64,000 bases of DNA from Allodiplogaster sudhausi (lineage: Eukaryota; Nematoda; Chromadorea; Rhabditida; Diplogasteridae), in assembly GCA_945643635.1 (NCBI GenBank), contig CALZFC010000256.1:1548001-1612000 (forward strand), written 5' to 3'. The notes under the pieces are model-generated. The model worked only from the letters and a program-made list of their open reading frames with translations, ran no database searches and was not told where the DNA came from. Below, in pieces: positions 1 through 13,978 of this stretch. The position numbers and the translations under genes are program-made. The number at the start of each line of letters is the position of its first letter. Within the stretch, counting starts at the first letter, position 1.

Positions 1-152
1 TGGCGAAATGAAAATGTCCTTGTTTGAATTGAAATAACGGAATGCTTCATCATATTTTACTAATTACTTCCCATATATTCTTTTCCTTCATTATATCCCT
101 CCAGGTTATTGACATCACTCTAATTACTGTAACAGCAAACTTGTATTCCTAC

Positions 153-832
153 CTGTACAATGTTCGGGTGAGAGAGACGACGCATCAGTGCGATTTCCGA
201 CTCAATGAGCTCTACCTGAAATAATAATACACAATATTAGATTTTCATTTTGTGAAAAAAATCTGTGCGGAAACATATAAATCCTATTTAACTCAAAAAA
301 GAAGAAGACGGTAGCTCAATAATGATTATCAAATTGTTTGTAGCGTTATCGACTACTAGTTCAGATATTATTTCTGGTATAATAAAATAAAACATTTTTG
401 TTGTAATAAATAAATTAATAGGGAAATCGTTTTACCTTGCCGATTGTGTTCTCCCGGCCGATCACCTTGAGAGCGAATCTTTCGTTGGAATCTCTGAAAA
501 ATATGTAATTTATCCTTGGGATGGAAAAAAATGAAACGGATTCGCAACCAAAATAGAATGAGATAGAGTGATAGAGAGAAAGAAAAAAAAGATAAAGAAA
601 GAGAGAGAGACAGAGAGAAGAAATTTAGAGACCGGTAGCGCGTCAGTGAACTCAACACACAGAAAGAGAGAGAGAGAGAAAAAAAAATAGAGAGAAAGAG
701 AGATAGAGAGAGAACGAGAAAGAGAAAGAAAGAGAGAGAGAAAGAGAGATAAAGAGAGAACGAGAAAGAGAAAGAAAGAGAGAGAGAAAAAGAGTTAGAG
801 AGAGAAAGAAAGAGTGAGAGAGAGAGCGCGCG

Positions 833-875
<43 letters not shown>

Positions 876-1260
876 TCGGCTGACATCTGCTTGACTTCAT
901 AGACGAGTGCCGTGTTGCCGTCTCCGAGTAGCCGTTGTATGCTCATGCGAGCATCCAGCATTGCGGGAAGGCGAAACGCTGCAAAGAAGAAAACAGATCA
1001 TAGATCTTTCTTTCTCTTTTCAGTCTTCTCTCTCTTTCTCTCTCGCATCCTCTTCTACTTCCGTCAAACTCTTCTTTCTCTCTCTCTTCACTCTCTTTCC
1101 ATCTCCGTCTTTCACTCTCTCACTAACTCTCTGCTTCTCCGTTGAGTTCGACGCCCCTTCGATCTTCTCTGAGTGACTCGTTCCTTGAAGGGAAGACTCG
1201 GCGTGGCCGAACTGGCAGACGACGGCGGCCACGGCGGCAAGGAGCAACACGGACGTATTC

Positions 1261-1317
<57 letters not shown>

Positions 1318-3385
1318 AAGTGGAAGAGGGAGAGAGAGAAAGTGAGAGAGGGAGAGAGAAAGTGGAAGAGGGAGAGAGAGAAAGTGAGAGAGGGAGAGAG
1401 AGAAAGAGAGTGAGAGAGGGAGTGAGAGAAGGAAAGAGAGAAAGAGAAAGAGGGACGTCGAAAGAGAGACAAAAAGATTAATGTTCAAATTTATGTTAAT
1501 AAAAAATAATATTAATGTAGTACGTCGTGCTTCTGCGCAAAAGGGGCAGAAAGGAGAAGAGAGAAAACAAGAGCAAAATTGGGAGAGATGACATAAAAAT
1601 TGTTAGCAAAGAGACAGAGAAATAAAGAAAAAATAGGCTTATAAAAGAAAGCAAAAAATATACAAGATAAGAGAAGAAAGCGAAAGCTGATTGGATGGCA
1701 AACAGTATGAATCACAAGCAACATTGACGGAAAGGAGCTATAAAATGGATCTGGGCAAAGAGAGGAGAGAGGAGAGGGAGGAGAGAGAGATAGAGATATA
1801 GAGAGAGAGAAAGAGAGAGGAGAGAGAGATGGAGATAGAGAGAGAAGTAACAGAGGAATAGCATGGGATCGAAAAAAAATTTTTTAGGATAAAATTCTAT
1901 TTTTCGACAACAACGAAACAAATATGACTATGTGAATTATTTGTATACAAAATAAACTATTCAGCTATAATTTCTCTAAATCCAAACCTTCCGAGACGAC
2001 AAAGAAATCGTCTGCACTCGTTCTTTCGTTGCCGTACGCGATGAAGACGTCGTCCTCCTTGAAGAAGTCAGCCAGGCAGGCAACCTCAAGGAATATCAAA
2101 TCTTATATATTCATTTTACTCCATCTCTATTTTAGTTAAGGAAAATTTAATGAAATAAAAAAAATAGTAAACCAATTAAAATATTTTTTCCCCCGGCAAT
2201 ACGCATATAAAAATGACAGAAACTAATAAGCAAGTTTCACAAATACATGTAGAAAACCCACGAAAGCAACAAGACCGACTTCACTCGCAGAAAACGACTC
2301 TTTCATTGATAAGAAAAATCTTCGACTAGAGCCAAATTGAAATCGTTATTATTTCCAAGTAAATTAAATAATTTTTTTTTCAAAATCTAAATTTTTAAAC
2401 TTACAACTCGCCCGGTGAGTGCGAAGAGCTTCTTGATCGCTCCAGAATCGAGCTTCACCACTGCAGTCAAATCGTTGATAACCTCAAAAGAAAAGTAGTA
2501 AGTATTCAGATCTTTTTCTTTCAAATATAAATGAATAAATAAGCAAACAATATATTCGTTATTCTACCAAAAAAAACAATTATAGTTCATTATGTTCATA
2601 GGCATTTTTTTTTTACATAATAGTTTTTTTATTTCAAAATAGAAAATATCCCAAGGCATACAAAAATACATGGAAATTCGCAATTATATCAACGTATTCC
2701 TATAGTGACATGTGTTGCGTTAACAAATCGTCATTTTCAAAGAAAGTGTTCAAGAAAAAGAAAAAGAATACTCACAAAGATTACCTTACGTAAGAAATAA
2801 ACGAATCTCTTGAACCAAAAAAAGGAAAACATGCAAAATGACTTCAGGATTAATAATAAAGGTGAACGAAAAAAAGGAAAACATACGGAATGTCTTCAGG
2901 ATTCAATATTCTGTGGACCGGTTACAGTACCCCCCAAGCCCAGAGTTACCGTACCTGAGTAAATGACCGTGCCGTCTTCTTGTTGAGGAGATGACGAACT
3001 ACACGGCGAGGCTTGACTCCGTTGCGGATCACGGTGATTATCCGGGGATAGACAAAGTCGGTGGGTTCCTAGAAGAGGAATCTTTTTTATATTAAAAGTA
3101 AAATGTTATTTCAATATTAAAAAAAGAACGGGACCAAGAGAAATGTGGTCGGTCAGTCCAGAATGTGAGCTAAAAATGCTCAAACAGCATTGGGTACATA
3201 TGGCATTGCATGAGTAATACGGAAAACAAAACATAAGGGATGGAAGAATGATTGCCACTTTAGATATCACTGATACTTTATGTTTGCCTTAGCTCTCTCT
3301 CTCTTTCTCTCTCTTTCATTCTCTCTCTCTCTCTTTCTCTCTCTTTCATTCTCTCTCTCTCTCTGATTCTCTCTCTCACTCTCTA

Positions 3386-3423
<38 letters not shown>

Positions 3424-3632
3424 GCTACTCTCTTTCTCTCTCTCGTCTCCTTCCTCACCACAACATGCTGGCTGGCGTTGAGCGCAAGCTGAGCAACGTC
3501 ATGCGGTCTCTCCGGCTTCGCATGGGCGACACTCCAGTGAGGACAGCGGGCGGACGAGTAGTCCAGAGGTTTGAAGGACTCGGAACTGGAAGAGAGAGAG
3601 AGAGAGAGAGAGAAAGAGATAGAGAGAGAGAG

Positions 3633-3669
<37 letters not shown>

Positions 3670-6600
3670 AAGAGAGAGAGAGAGAGGGAGAGCGAGATAG
3701 AGAGCAGAGAGAGAGAGAGAGGGATAGATAAAGAATATTTTTTAAAAAAACATTAATGAAGCAGGCATAAAACTGCCATGTCCTTATCGAGTAGACAGTT
3801 TCAAAACTACACCCCAATTCGAAAATTTGGCTGAAGATCAGTGTAGTACTTTTTTTGCTGTTTTCAGCAGCTTTCAATATGTCGAGTGCTTTTCTTCATA
3901 GAACAACTTTACAACAAAAAAATGGTGAAAAAAGGAAACAGAAATAAAAGAAAGGAAACCTCACCTCGAGCACACATAACTCTCGCCGTCCTCGAACTGG
4001 CCGAGTTCGTTGATCTTGAGCTGTCCGTTCAGGCTGAAGATGTGGCGGACTCCGTGCGGGAGGGCGAGGGAGTCGGAGAGAATGCGCGTGAGTTCCTCGA
4101 GCAGCGGCTGCAGACTGCGCAGCCGGTCAGCGCGCAACGCGTACACGTGTCCCTGCAATGAGAACATTTACTTTTTATATTTAATTTTGTAGCGTAACTC
4201 CCTACTTCATTTTATGTCATTAATTAAATTTTCACATTTAAATATTTTCTACACAAATAAATAATACATATATTAACGATGTTCATTAAAAAGTAAGTTT
4301 AACTAATTATTAAGATATTATTAAATTATGCATTGTAATATACTCTGGTATTTGAGATGTCATCATTTTCAAATTTAATTCTTTTGAATATATCTGCACG
4401 TGACAGCACACCATTAACAGAAATAGGACCATCGACTCAACTATAACCGCGGTTGACAACCCAGAACCACCGGCACATGAATTGATACTTAATTTGAAAT
4501 ATAACATTCACTTTATAATACAACTTTCGATATGTATTTAAAAAATTTCACAGTTGGTCTCAAACAATTTCATTCAATAATTTTATAATGTTAACAAATT
4601 TATTTTTATCCACGTAATCTGCTTCTATCCCAGTTGTCTGTAGATTTTTTTCAAATAGTTTATATAAATAAACCATGTCCTGACACAATCCTGCTACAAT
4701 CAAAAACATTATAAAGCAATGTTTCTTGTATCTCTCTCTCTCTTTCACTCTTCTCTCTTCCCATTTAACTCAAGACACAAGGTAAACAGAGTGAATAGAA
4801 TGTAAGCTACTATTTATATCAATCTGGTATTCAATGTGGTATATAAAATTAATTTTTTTCCATAATTCATTAACTCTGTGCCCTCAACTTGCTTGGCACT
4901 AGCTTAAATGTTACATCTACAACAGGAAATCGTTTCAACATCCCCAACCGATTCGCCGACTAATATTTGCAACATCTTTCTTCGCGTCCGCCTTGCAAGT
5001 GCATCTACAGCATTCAATTTCCTCTTTCAAAGACTTTGGTCTTGTCGGGAACAGTCATGTGTCTTCTTCATATTATTTCTCTTGCCTACGCCATTTCCAG
5101 GCTTTGTACTCACTTCCTTCCGTCTCTCGTAGTTCTCTGGTTTGCTGAGGGTCTTATCGGCCCCTCTGCAGACTTTTTAGGGGCCATGTTTATGCCTCTC
5201 CCCATCTCCTAAACCCCTGGGAGTAGACCCCTCGGCACTGACCCCTCTCCTCCCCTTTGTACAAGAGTGCAACCGCCAGAGGGCTGCTAGTGGCCCATCT
5301 CTCTGCTTAACGGCGCAGCAGGCCGTTCCGTGCGTCTGTGCAAACGATGTCTTGCACTTTATTTGTCTCTCTTTCTCTCACCCTCTCTCTCGTAATTTCT
5401 CCCTCTCATCCCATCTCCTTCATCACCCGCATTCTCCCATTCATTTCTAGTAGTTGTATTTCCCGTCCCCATCTCACACGTTTTTCACAGATACTCGTTG
5501 TAAGCTGTCATTCTCAATGTGAATGTGAGAGAACTCTCGCGTCCTCATAGCGGGTGCATCAATTAGCCTCAATCATAAGGAAGAAGAAAAGTTTTTTATC
5601 GTGAGAAAAGAATACTTTCCTGAGTATCCAATTTTTTTTTTCTTCTTCTAAATTCCGCTGCTTCACTTAGGCCGTTTTCTGTCTCTAATAGTTTAATGGT
5701 TGAACCCAGAATGTTCGTTCAGAACTAGTTATTTTCCTGTATAGCCAGCCGGCACGTTTACACTCTTGGGTCTCACGTTCAGAGATTTCGCACTTGACAT
5801 CTCAGGTCAGCCACATTTTTTTGACAAGGAGTTTGAATGAGAACTCCTGTCAGTGGAGATATAATTACACATCATCGTCAAAGCATTGGCGTACCAAGAG
5901 AATGGCCCCTATATTGGAACCTCTGAGCAGTAGCTTTGAAGAAAGGAGTAGCAGAGATGAGGAGAGACAGTGAAGAATGTGTAGGCAAACCGGGAACATC
6001 GAGACAGAGAGAGAACGATTAGGGATATAGAGAGAGTGTGAGAGAGAGACAAAGAAAGAGAGGGAGAGAGAGAGGGAAAGCGAGGGAGAGAGAGAGAGAG
6101 AGAGAGAGAAAGACCTATTAGAAAGAGAGAAGTCTGTTCCGCATCGAGCGCGGACATGCATTGACTGAAATATGGCCGGGACGGGGGTGGCGAAATGCAA
6201 ATGGCCATGCTGGCAGCCGAAGGCAGCTCAATAGCAACGTTACTGGCAATGAGACTTCGTGGAGAGAGAGAGAGAGAGAAAGAAAGAGAGATAAGATGTG
6301 GGTGAGAGATAGAGAGAGAGTGTGTTTGACAGGGAGAAAGAAAGAGAGAACGGCTACAGCATGACTCACCCTGAGACTAGAATAATGGCATGTCTGGTGA
6401 CGGGGCAATCCTATTGGAATCACCGGCCGTTCTTAACATGTTGCGTGCGAGAGAGCTAAGCTCTAATCTTGGGACTAGGTCCATCTATCTACACGCACCC
6501 CTTGGCACAGATACCCCCATCCCCCCACCTCGGGGGTGCATACCCTCCTCCCTCGCTTCTCAGCGCCCATAATGGATTCCAAGCTCTAGCTCCGTGGCGG

Positions 6601-9568
6601 CCACTGGTCATAAAGCCAATCTGGGGTGAGGTGTGCACAGCGAGTGTTGAGCAATATCGCCTTGACCTCTCACTTTCTCTCTCTCTCTCGCTCTCTGACT
6701 CTCTCTCTCTCTCTCTCTCGCTCTCTGACTCTCTCTCTCTCTCGCTCTCTGACTCTCTCTCTCTATCTCTATTTCTCCTTCCAGTTCAATTCGCTTCATA
6801 TTTGCGATCCCCTCAATGTCTTTGTCTTAAAATCCCGCTTTATCGTTCTATAATCCTTCCTTTATATCTCTCTTCCCATCCATTTTGGGCATTTTACAGA
6901 GCACATATACCATAAAAAGCCATAGAAAGAGATAGGCAAGCCACGTCAGTGGACGAGTCCATAATGGACGACTTTTATAGTTTTAAAGTCTTTTATTTAT
7001 TAGTTTATTAGCATCACCACCAAAGTAATCGACTTTTGCTAACACACACATCTAAAGTTGACCAGAAAAGCAAACCATCCAATTTTGAACACCAAAAAAA
7101 AACTATTATAATTAATTATACTAGATCAGTTTAATTCATTAAGAGAGCCTCTCTGTAAGACTCAAGGAAGCCGCTATGGACACCTGCCCTAGAAATTCAT
7201 AATTTGTCTACAACCTTGAAAACATTATGAGGGATGTATCTAGTGTTCATAACGGATTTTAGGTAGTCAAAAAGTTTTCGAAAATTTTTTTGACTTAGTT
7301 ATAAGTAAAAATGCTCCAAAATTTTGGAAGACCATATCTTGTTATACTTAATATTTCTCGAAAATCTTTTTTATGTCAGATTCCTTGTTCAAAACTACAC
7401 AAAAAAGTCAGTGGTGACTATTTTCGAAAATTTTTATTTTTATGACTTTTGCATAATTAATTTTTATGAAATATAGTTTTCAGGCAATAACTTTTTTTTT
7501 TACTATTACGTCCAAAAAACCGAATCATCCATAGGAAAGAGCAGGAAAAAATACATATAATATGTCTCTACGAGGAAAAATCTCGGATACTTTTTTTGGG
7601 TATCTGCATTTGAATATCGGTTTCTAAGCAAATTTCGGGGTTGGCTGCAAACCACCGATATCAATCAAACTTCATAAATTCTTAAGCTGAATAGACCATT
7701 CGATGTCATTTTTTATGCTCTTCAAAATGGTATATGCTTTGTATGCAAAATAAATTAGTCCAAAGAATGAAAATTGACTTTTTGTGTTTTAGGCCAATTT
7801 CTGGTGTTCAAATACGTATTCTTTGGACCTTTACTGGGTCTTGTACTCTAATTTTCAAAATAATATTTAGAATAAAAGAAAAAGCAGCTAAATCTGAGTC
7901 GGATATAGCTTTATTACCAAAATCAAAGAATACATTTTTTGGCAACATGTATTTGAATGTTGCCTGTTGAAGGCGATATTACTAAATATTTCTAAGAAAA
8001 TATTTCAAAATTGTCATTTTGAAACATCTAGCACCCAATAATCTGTATTCCATGATTCTTTGAAGTTCTTTTACGATATACCACTCAAAAGTACTCAAAA
8101 AGTGAAGAAATTTCATATTTACGAGTCTAGATGGCGAAATAAATGTACGAAAACTCCTTCGAAGTCAACTAGCAGGTCATTTGTGAGCCGGATTACCATA
8201 AACGTCATAACCATCCGAAAGAGCAGAGACTTTTACATAATATATCTACCGATGAAAGAGTAAAACCTGTACATGTTTCAGAAATCTTAAAATTTCGAAA
8301 AAAATCGACTACAGGATTAGACTATTTTGAGCTGTTCTGCCAAAGCTGTTAAAAATGGCAACTATGTTCGGAAAACTCTACCATAATGTTTGTTGAGATA
8401 AGAAACATGAATTTGACGTTAATTTTCTACTTTTGAGTACCATCCATGGTACTTTTGCCAGAAGAATAAAATATAATATGCAAAAAAAATTCATTTCGAT
8501 CAAGACCCAGTAAAGGTCCAAAGAATACGTATTTGAACACCAGAAATTGGCCTAAAACACAAAAGTCAATTTTCATCCTTTAGACTAATTTATTTTGCAT
8601 ACAAAGCATATACCATTTTGAAGAGCATAAAATATGACATCGAATGGTCTATTCAGCTTAAGAATTTATGAAGTTTGATTGATATCGTGGTTTGCAGCCA
8701 ACCCCGAAATTTGTTTAGAAACCGATATTCAAATGCAGATACCCAAAAAAAGTATCCGAGATTTTTCCTCGTAGAGACACATTATATGTATTTTTTCCTG
8801 CTCTTTCCTATGGATGATTCGGTTTTTTGGACGTAATAGTAAAAAAAAACTTATTGCCTGAAAACCACATTAAAAAAAATTAAATTGGGCAAAAGTCATA
8901 AAAAATGAAAATTTTAGAAAATAGTCACCACTAACTTTTTTGTGTAGTTTTGAACAAGGAATCTAACATTAAAAAGATTTTCGAGAAATATTAAGTATAA
9001 CTTAAGATATGGTCTTTCAAAATTTTGGAGCATTTTTACTTATAACTAAGTCAAAAAAATTTTCTAAAACTTTTCGACCCCCTAAAATCCGTTATGAACA
9101 CTAGATACATCCCTCATAATGTTTTCAAGCTTGTAGATAAATTATGAATTTCTAGGGCAGGCGCTCCTTGACCCTTATAGAGAGACTCTCTTAACCAAAT
9201 CAGCAAAACATTAGATATTATCTTTTAAAAAAATCACTCTAGATTGTCGAGGCAACCTACTTTTTTTAATCTTAACAAAATTTTGCTGGCAGTTCAACCC
9301 CTACCATGGATACTTAAGCTTAGCTCCATTTCTCCTTCCACTGTACTGAAATTTGCGAACTTTGATGCATGATTTCAATATCTAATACCAAAAAGGGGAA
9401 GCTGGACCGTCTTCCCTTTCGGCAAAGACGGGAAATAAACCCCTCCCCCTCGCATCTCACGGAATAATCCGTCTTCTCACTGCCTCAGCAGCCTCCGTAA
9501 GGGCAGAGAGCTTCTCATGAGATTCAACTTCCTTCCTCTGAGCTTGAGAACTAAAAGTGACAGAAAGG

Positions 9569-9618
<50 letters not shown>

Positions 9619-11853
9619 GGGAGAGAGAGTACATGAGCGGGATTAGAGAAAGAAAGTGAAAGAGTCAAAGGATTAAGCCGTCCAGTCGAGGCACGCGGTC
9701 CCTCCACGGTGTTCAAAAAGGCTCTTTCCCGGCCCGTTGATCTGCCTTTGCTATTACTCTTCTAGTAATTCTTCTGGTACTCCTCCTTTCCCGTCTGGGT
9801 CTCTCATTACGACATTCTCTCTCCACCTCTATCTTTTCTCGCTGGTTCTCTCTCTTTACTACTCTCTCTCCTTCATCTCATCTCAAACACGATTACTCAA
9901 CGAGTGAGTAGTCTCCCTGCTGTTGTCTCATCTACAGAGAGTACAGAACTTCATTCTGCACCGCTTGTTCTTCTTTCTCATACAAGCTATCTATTTCCCC
10001 CTCTCTGTCTCTCTCACTTTCCTTCACTCTCCTCTTTATTCTTCTGTTGGCAAGTTCAAAGAAAGTCGATATGGATAGAGAGAGGGTACTGCGAGAAAGA
10101 GAGAACGCTAGAGAAAGAGAGAAAGAGGAACAAAGGAACAAGATAGAGGAAAGGATTGGAGAGAAAGCGAGAGAAAGAGAGAGACAGGGAGAGAGAAAGA
10201 GAGAGAGAGAGAGAGTGAGAGTGAGAGAGAGAGAGAACAGCAGAGACACTAGCCACTTCACGACCATGATGAGCAATCAGGGTGCGAGTAGAAGACTCGG
10301 CAAGCGGGGGAAAAAAGAAGGGAAGAGGACATCAAGTGACTGAGCAGAATATTTTGGACCAGAGAGAGAGAGAGGCAGAGAACGGGGACATAAAATAGAG
10401 GATCAGATGGAAAAGAGAAAGAGCCCGACAGAGAGAGAGAGAGAGCACAAGAAAATAAGTTGGCACGAGTCAGCTAGAGGAAAAACAGCACATGGGTAAA
10501 TGTGAGTCCCGCGAAAAAAAAGGAATCTGAGAGACCAGAAAGAAAAAGACTAGAGAAAAAGAAGAAGACGAAGAGGAAGAGTCCAGTTGAGGCCAAGCAG
10601 TGTTACCCATAAGAAATGGAGCAACATTCTCCTTTATATTTTAAGTAACACAGCTGAATTGCGAAATCAGTTATCTTTCTTCCCCTCTCTTCATTTCTAT
10701 CTCTTCCCCTCTCTTCATTTCTATCTCTTCCCCTCTCTTCTTCTCTAAGTGTCTTCCTTCCTCTCTCTCTCTATGACTCTCTTTCCTTCTCTCTCCCAAT
10801 CCCTGATCGGATGCTCGAACATGTTCGTAAGCACCCTGCGGCTCCGACCCCTTTCCCCATCTTCTTTCTCTTGTCACGCGAATCTCCTCCGAATCTCTTC
10901 TTCTCAGGCTTTCGCGATGGCTCCTTGCCGTTCCCACACATCTTCTTGTTCTTGCCTCTCCTCTTTTTTCTCTCTGCTTACTTTCCTATCTCTATCCTTT
11001 ACTCTCTCTCTCTCTCTTTCTCTTCCTCTCCCCCTAATAGCCATAAGAATGGCACGACCCTTTATTGGGAGAGATGCACCACGTCCATTAAAGCGGCCAA
11101 CATCACACTGGCCTCTCACCCACCCTCTCTCTCTCTCCCTTTCTCTTCCTCGTTCTCTCTCTGTCTCTCGCTTCTTCTCCCTCGCGATCTGCCATCAATC
11201 AGAAGGCACTTCCCGACAAATCATTTGGGAAGACTTGGGGCGTTCGAAACGCGTTGGCACTGATAACAAAAGTGGAAGGAATGGGGGAGAGAATCAGCTG
11301 GGTCATTGAGGGGCCCAGAAGAATGGGTATCAGGGTTGTGTAGAAAGGGAATCTACCAGTGTATCAGACATTTGCCCTGATAACGAAGAACCATTTATCA
11401 GCAGGAGAGAGTGATTGAATGCATTTAACACTAGCCAAAGAGAGATCAGAGAGAAGAAGGAGCGAAAGTGAAAGAGAGAGAGAGGGAGAGAGAAAGAGTG
11501 AGAGAGAGATTAGAGAGAAGATGGAGACGGCTAGCGAATAAGCAGAGCAACCGAGCAGGGAAGAAAGATAACCAATTTAGTGAGATTTGCCCTAACAGCT
11601 GGTAACTTTCATTTCAAATAGCTACCTGGAAAGAGGTTCTTGAGTGGAAAACATCTGGAAGGAGCTGGAAGAGCGCTGTTCTACATCATCATTGAATTTT
11701 TTTTAAAAGAATTTTTGGAGGCCAGCTGGAGGCCGTTCTGACTAGTACTTCAAATCGGTCTTATCTCTCGATCTCAGCACATATAAACTGCCCAGTCAAT
11801 TCCTTGCCCATATGTACTCGCAAAGATATGGGAGATTATGGGCCGAAGGAGAG

Positions 11854-11925
<72 letters not shown>

Positions 11926-11945
11926 AGAGAGAGAGCAAAAGAGAG

Positions 11946-11989
<44 letters not shown>

Positions 11990-12150
11990 GAACAGCTGCC
12001 TTGGGTGCGCATTATTACACTCTACATTGGTCACTCGGAAGAACACCAAGCGGAAGAGTTGGCGAGAAGGAGGAGACATGAAAAAGAGAGCCTATTCCCA
12101 AGCAGCATTGAGTGCCTACTATTAGCCAAGGGAATATTTTGGTCAAGAGG

Positions 12151-12190
<40 letters not shown>

Positions 12191-13978
12191 ACGGGTGCGC
12201 GGCGCAGACGCATAAAAACAGCAATAAAACAAGCTTTTCGCAAAGCACAAAAAAAATGCAAGAACAAAAAAAGACAAGAAACGAACGATGTTCCTTCAAA
12301 TATGATGCAGGTATTTAGTTAGCGAAAAAAAATGCTGCTCGCTTTACAAAACACTTTTAAAGCCCTGATGCCAATTTTTTTGAATTTCCCGCGCTCAACC
12401 CTTACCTCAAAGTACTGGTCGCCGTTTCGGTAGAATCGTATGCGTTTCGCCTTGCATCCGCTGACCAAGCGTAGCGTTCTTGACAGCGTGCTACTACCGT
12501 AGTTGGAAGGGCCCTGGCCGAGGACGTCGCCAGCCTCGTCCTCTTCGTCATCCCTTCAAGAAAAGATGAAGTTATTATCAGCATATAAAACCATATATGA
12601 AAACCAGTACTGAAGTTTTGTTGGTATTTTTTTTTTACATTATTTTCCATTCGCCAAAATATTGCCTCAATTAGCTCAGTACGATAACAAAAAAGAGAAA
12701 ATTTACTACACCCACGAAGCACATGAACAATGTATCTTGTTAATGCAAATTTTAAAGGAAAAAAAAGATGATAGAGGAGTCAACAAAGAAGTGTCACATG
12801 GCCCTTGCGGAAAGAAATGTTTGGAAAACAAAAGGATGTATATGCTGACATGATTCACATCTGTGTGAGAAAGGAGCAGGAAGAGAGAGAGAAACAGGAA
12901 GAGAGAGAGAGAAAGAGATTCAAAGAAAACATGCTTCTTTTCTATTTTCAGAATAAAAGCACTGTGACTTGCTATCAATCGGCAATAACAATCTTATCAA
13001 GCATCCCCGGCCTTATCAACACTTCCGACTCTTTTAGAAGGACAGCACAAATAAATAAAATGGCAAAATTTTTGAATCAATTGTATATGATTTAAACATT
13101 AACGTTCCTTCTCCCTCTCTAGTCTTTACTTTACTGGTTTAATATCGTACCTATCTCGATGTATCGATGATGCCATGGATCCGGAGCCGGTTCCCGTTCC
13201 GGATCCAGAGCCGGCTCTCTCGGGGGCCCCCCGGGCGCTCCCACCTCCAGGTCCGCCGGAGCTTCCACCTGGCGATGGCTCACCCGAGTCCGTGCCGACT
13301 CCACCGCGAACATCAAGGGAGGAGGCATGCGGAGTCTCATCCACGCCTCCGTTACTGGCACCATTACTCATCGTAGAGTCAACTTCTAAAGCCAAGAAAA
13401 ACAAATCATTGAAATAGTAATTAAAGACAAATATCCTTTTTTATAATATAAAAGATATAAAAGTTTAAGAGAATCTCAAGAACTTTTAGTTCCCTTCAAC
13501 ATCTCATAAGTTCGAATGAGAGCTATGCATAGCAAAAAGTCAGGCGCGAAAGAGAGCAGCATGAATAAAAGCCGAACAGTGCGATAAGAGTTACAGATTT
13601 TGAAGTGAAAAAATTTAAAAATTAAAATTAAACGCTCGCGCTGATAAACTTACATTCAAAAGCATAGCATTGATTGTTTTATGCGATAAAAACTGAAATT
13701 GCGTGTGATAAAGAAAGGAATGAAATAACCTCATTTCCTTTTATTATTTTTTAAAAATAACTGTATTATATATGAAAATACTGAATAAATATTTCAAAAG
13801 ATTACGGTATCTTACCATTCCGACTCGACGGTCGTGGCAGGACCACGGACGGGGGGCGGGGTGCCGCTGCTGCACCTCCGATCGTCCTCCTTCTCGGGTC
13901 TCGCGCCCTCGGAAGAGTGCTCCGCGGCGAGACCGAACGGACACAGACAGAGGCGGCCGGTGCCGGAGCGGCCGGCAT
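153..13978 (-). CDS. Doublecortin-domain protein kinase (DCLK/ZYG-8 type), 5' part; 3' end lies beyond the window start
   Basis: Twelve coding exons, read 13978-13816, 13385-13151, 12553-12406, 4152-3965, 3585-3459, 3068-2955, 2482-2405, 2084-1988, 1259-1128, 978-885, 493-436 and 215-153, stay in one frame for 499 codons. The N-terminus is Ala/Pro/Arg-rich, then Gly/Ser-rich. DCX domain 1 begins [14 protein letters not shown] and ends [14 protein letters not shown] domain 2 starts [19 protein letters not shown] and ends [15 protein letters not shown] basic linker follows, then the kinase start: glycine loop [12 protein letters not shown], beta-3 lysine in FALKVI, and alpha-[17 protein letters not shown]. 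Known for the family: the DCX tandem binds microtubules and the kinase is Ser/Thr. The rest of the kinase is outside the window. The start is the ATG at 13978; an in-frame ATG at 13371 is an alternative. The donor after exon 10 (GTCAGC) is weak but keeps phase. Confidence 0.9.
600..875. repeat. Imperfect (GA)n tract in the kinase-gene intron after exon 10
   Basis: Purine-only GAGA/GAAA run on the plus strand starting about 10 bases from the exon-10 donor. The long Ser/Leu or Arg/Glu open frames across it are products of the repeat and not genes. Confidence 0.9.
1262..1460. repeat. (GA)n tract forming the polypyrimidine tract of kinase exon 9
   Basis: On the coding (minus) strand this is a (TC)n run ending directly at the TTTTAG acceptor before exon 9, so the microsatellite itself supplies the pyrimidine tract. 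Confidence 0.85.
3290..3455. repeat. (TC)n tract just after the donor of kinase exon 5
   Basis: On the coding strand it reads (GA)n and begins within a few bases of the GTGAGG donor at 3458. The opposite composition abuts the acceptor of the same exon at 3587-3730, so exon 5 is framed by complementary GA and TC runs. Confidence 0.85.
3587..3730. repeat. (GA)n tract forming the polypyrimidine tract of kinase exon 5
   Basis: On the coding strand the run is (TC)n and continues into TTCCAG, the acceptor of exon 5. Confidence 0.85.
4153..7138. other. Kinase-gene intron, distal part, no gene seen
   Basis: AT-rich intron with GA or TC microsatellites near 6010-6120, 6260-6350 and 6670-6780. The stretch around 5000-5550 is less AT-rich but contains no frame with recognisable protein features. 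Confidence 0.6.
7143..9190. mobile_element. Foldback DNA element FB1 with TTAA target duplications (about 2.05 kb)
   Basis: The two ends are long inverted repeats: about 7143-7842 pairs with 8500-9190, around a loop of roughly 650 bases. Left end GAGAGCCTCTCTGTAAG; the right end, reverse-complemented, starts GAGAGTCTCTCTATAAG. Both ends are flanked by TTAA (7139-7142 and 9191-9194). TTAA duplications are typical of piggyBac-like elements, but no transposase frame is present, so this is a non-autonomous element. It shares its terminal motif with the element at 37482-39197. Confidence 0.85.
9195..12405. other. Kinase-gene intron, proximal part, with GA/TC tracts, no gene seen
   Basis: Contains microsatellites around 9570-9650, 10080-10250, 10990-11180, 11465-11520, 11850-11990 and 12150-12185. 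Long open frames here are low-complexity Ser/Leu or Arg/Glu strings without domains. Confidence 0.65.

Noticed and set aside
368..961. Long Ser/Leu-rich and Arg/Glu-rich open frames over GA/TC tracts (also near 1.2, 3.6, 11.9, 14.4, 36.5, 41.2, 47.3 and 59.5 kb)
   Set aside because: They are translations of dinucleotide or short tandem repeats without stops, open on both strands at once, and have no domain or splice logic.
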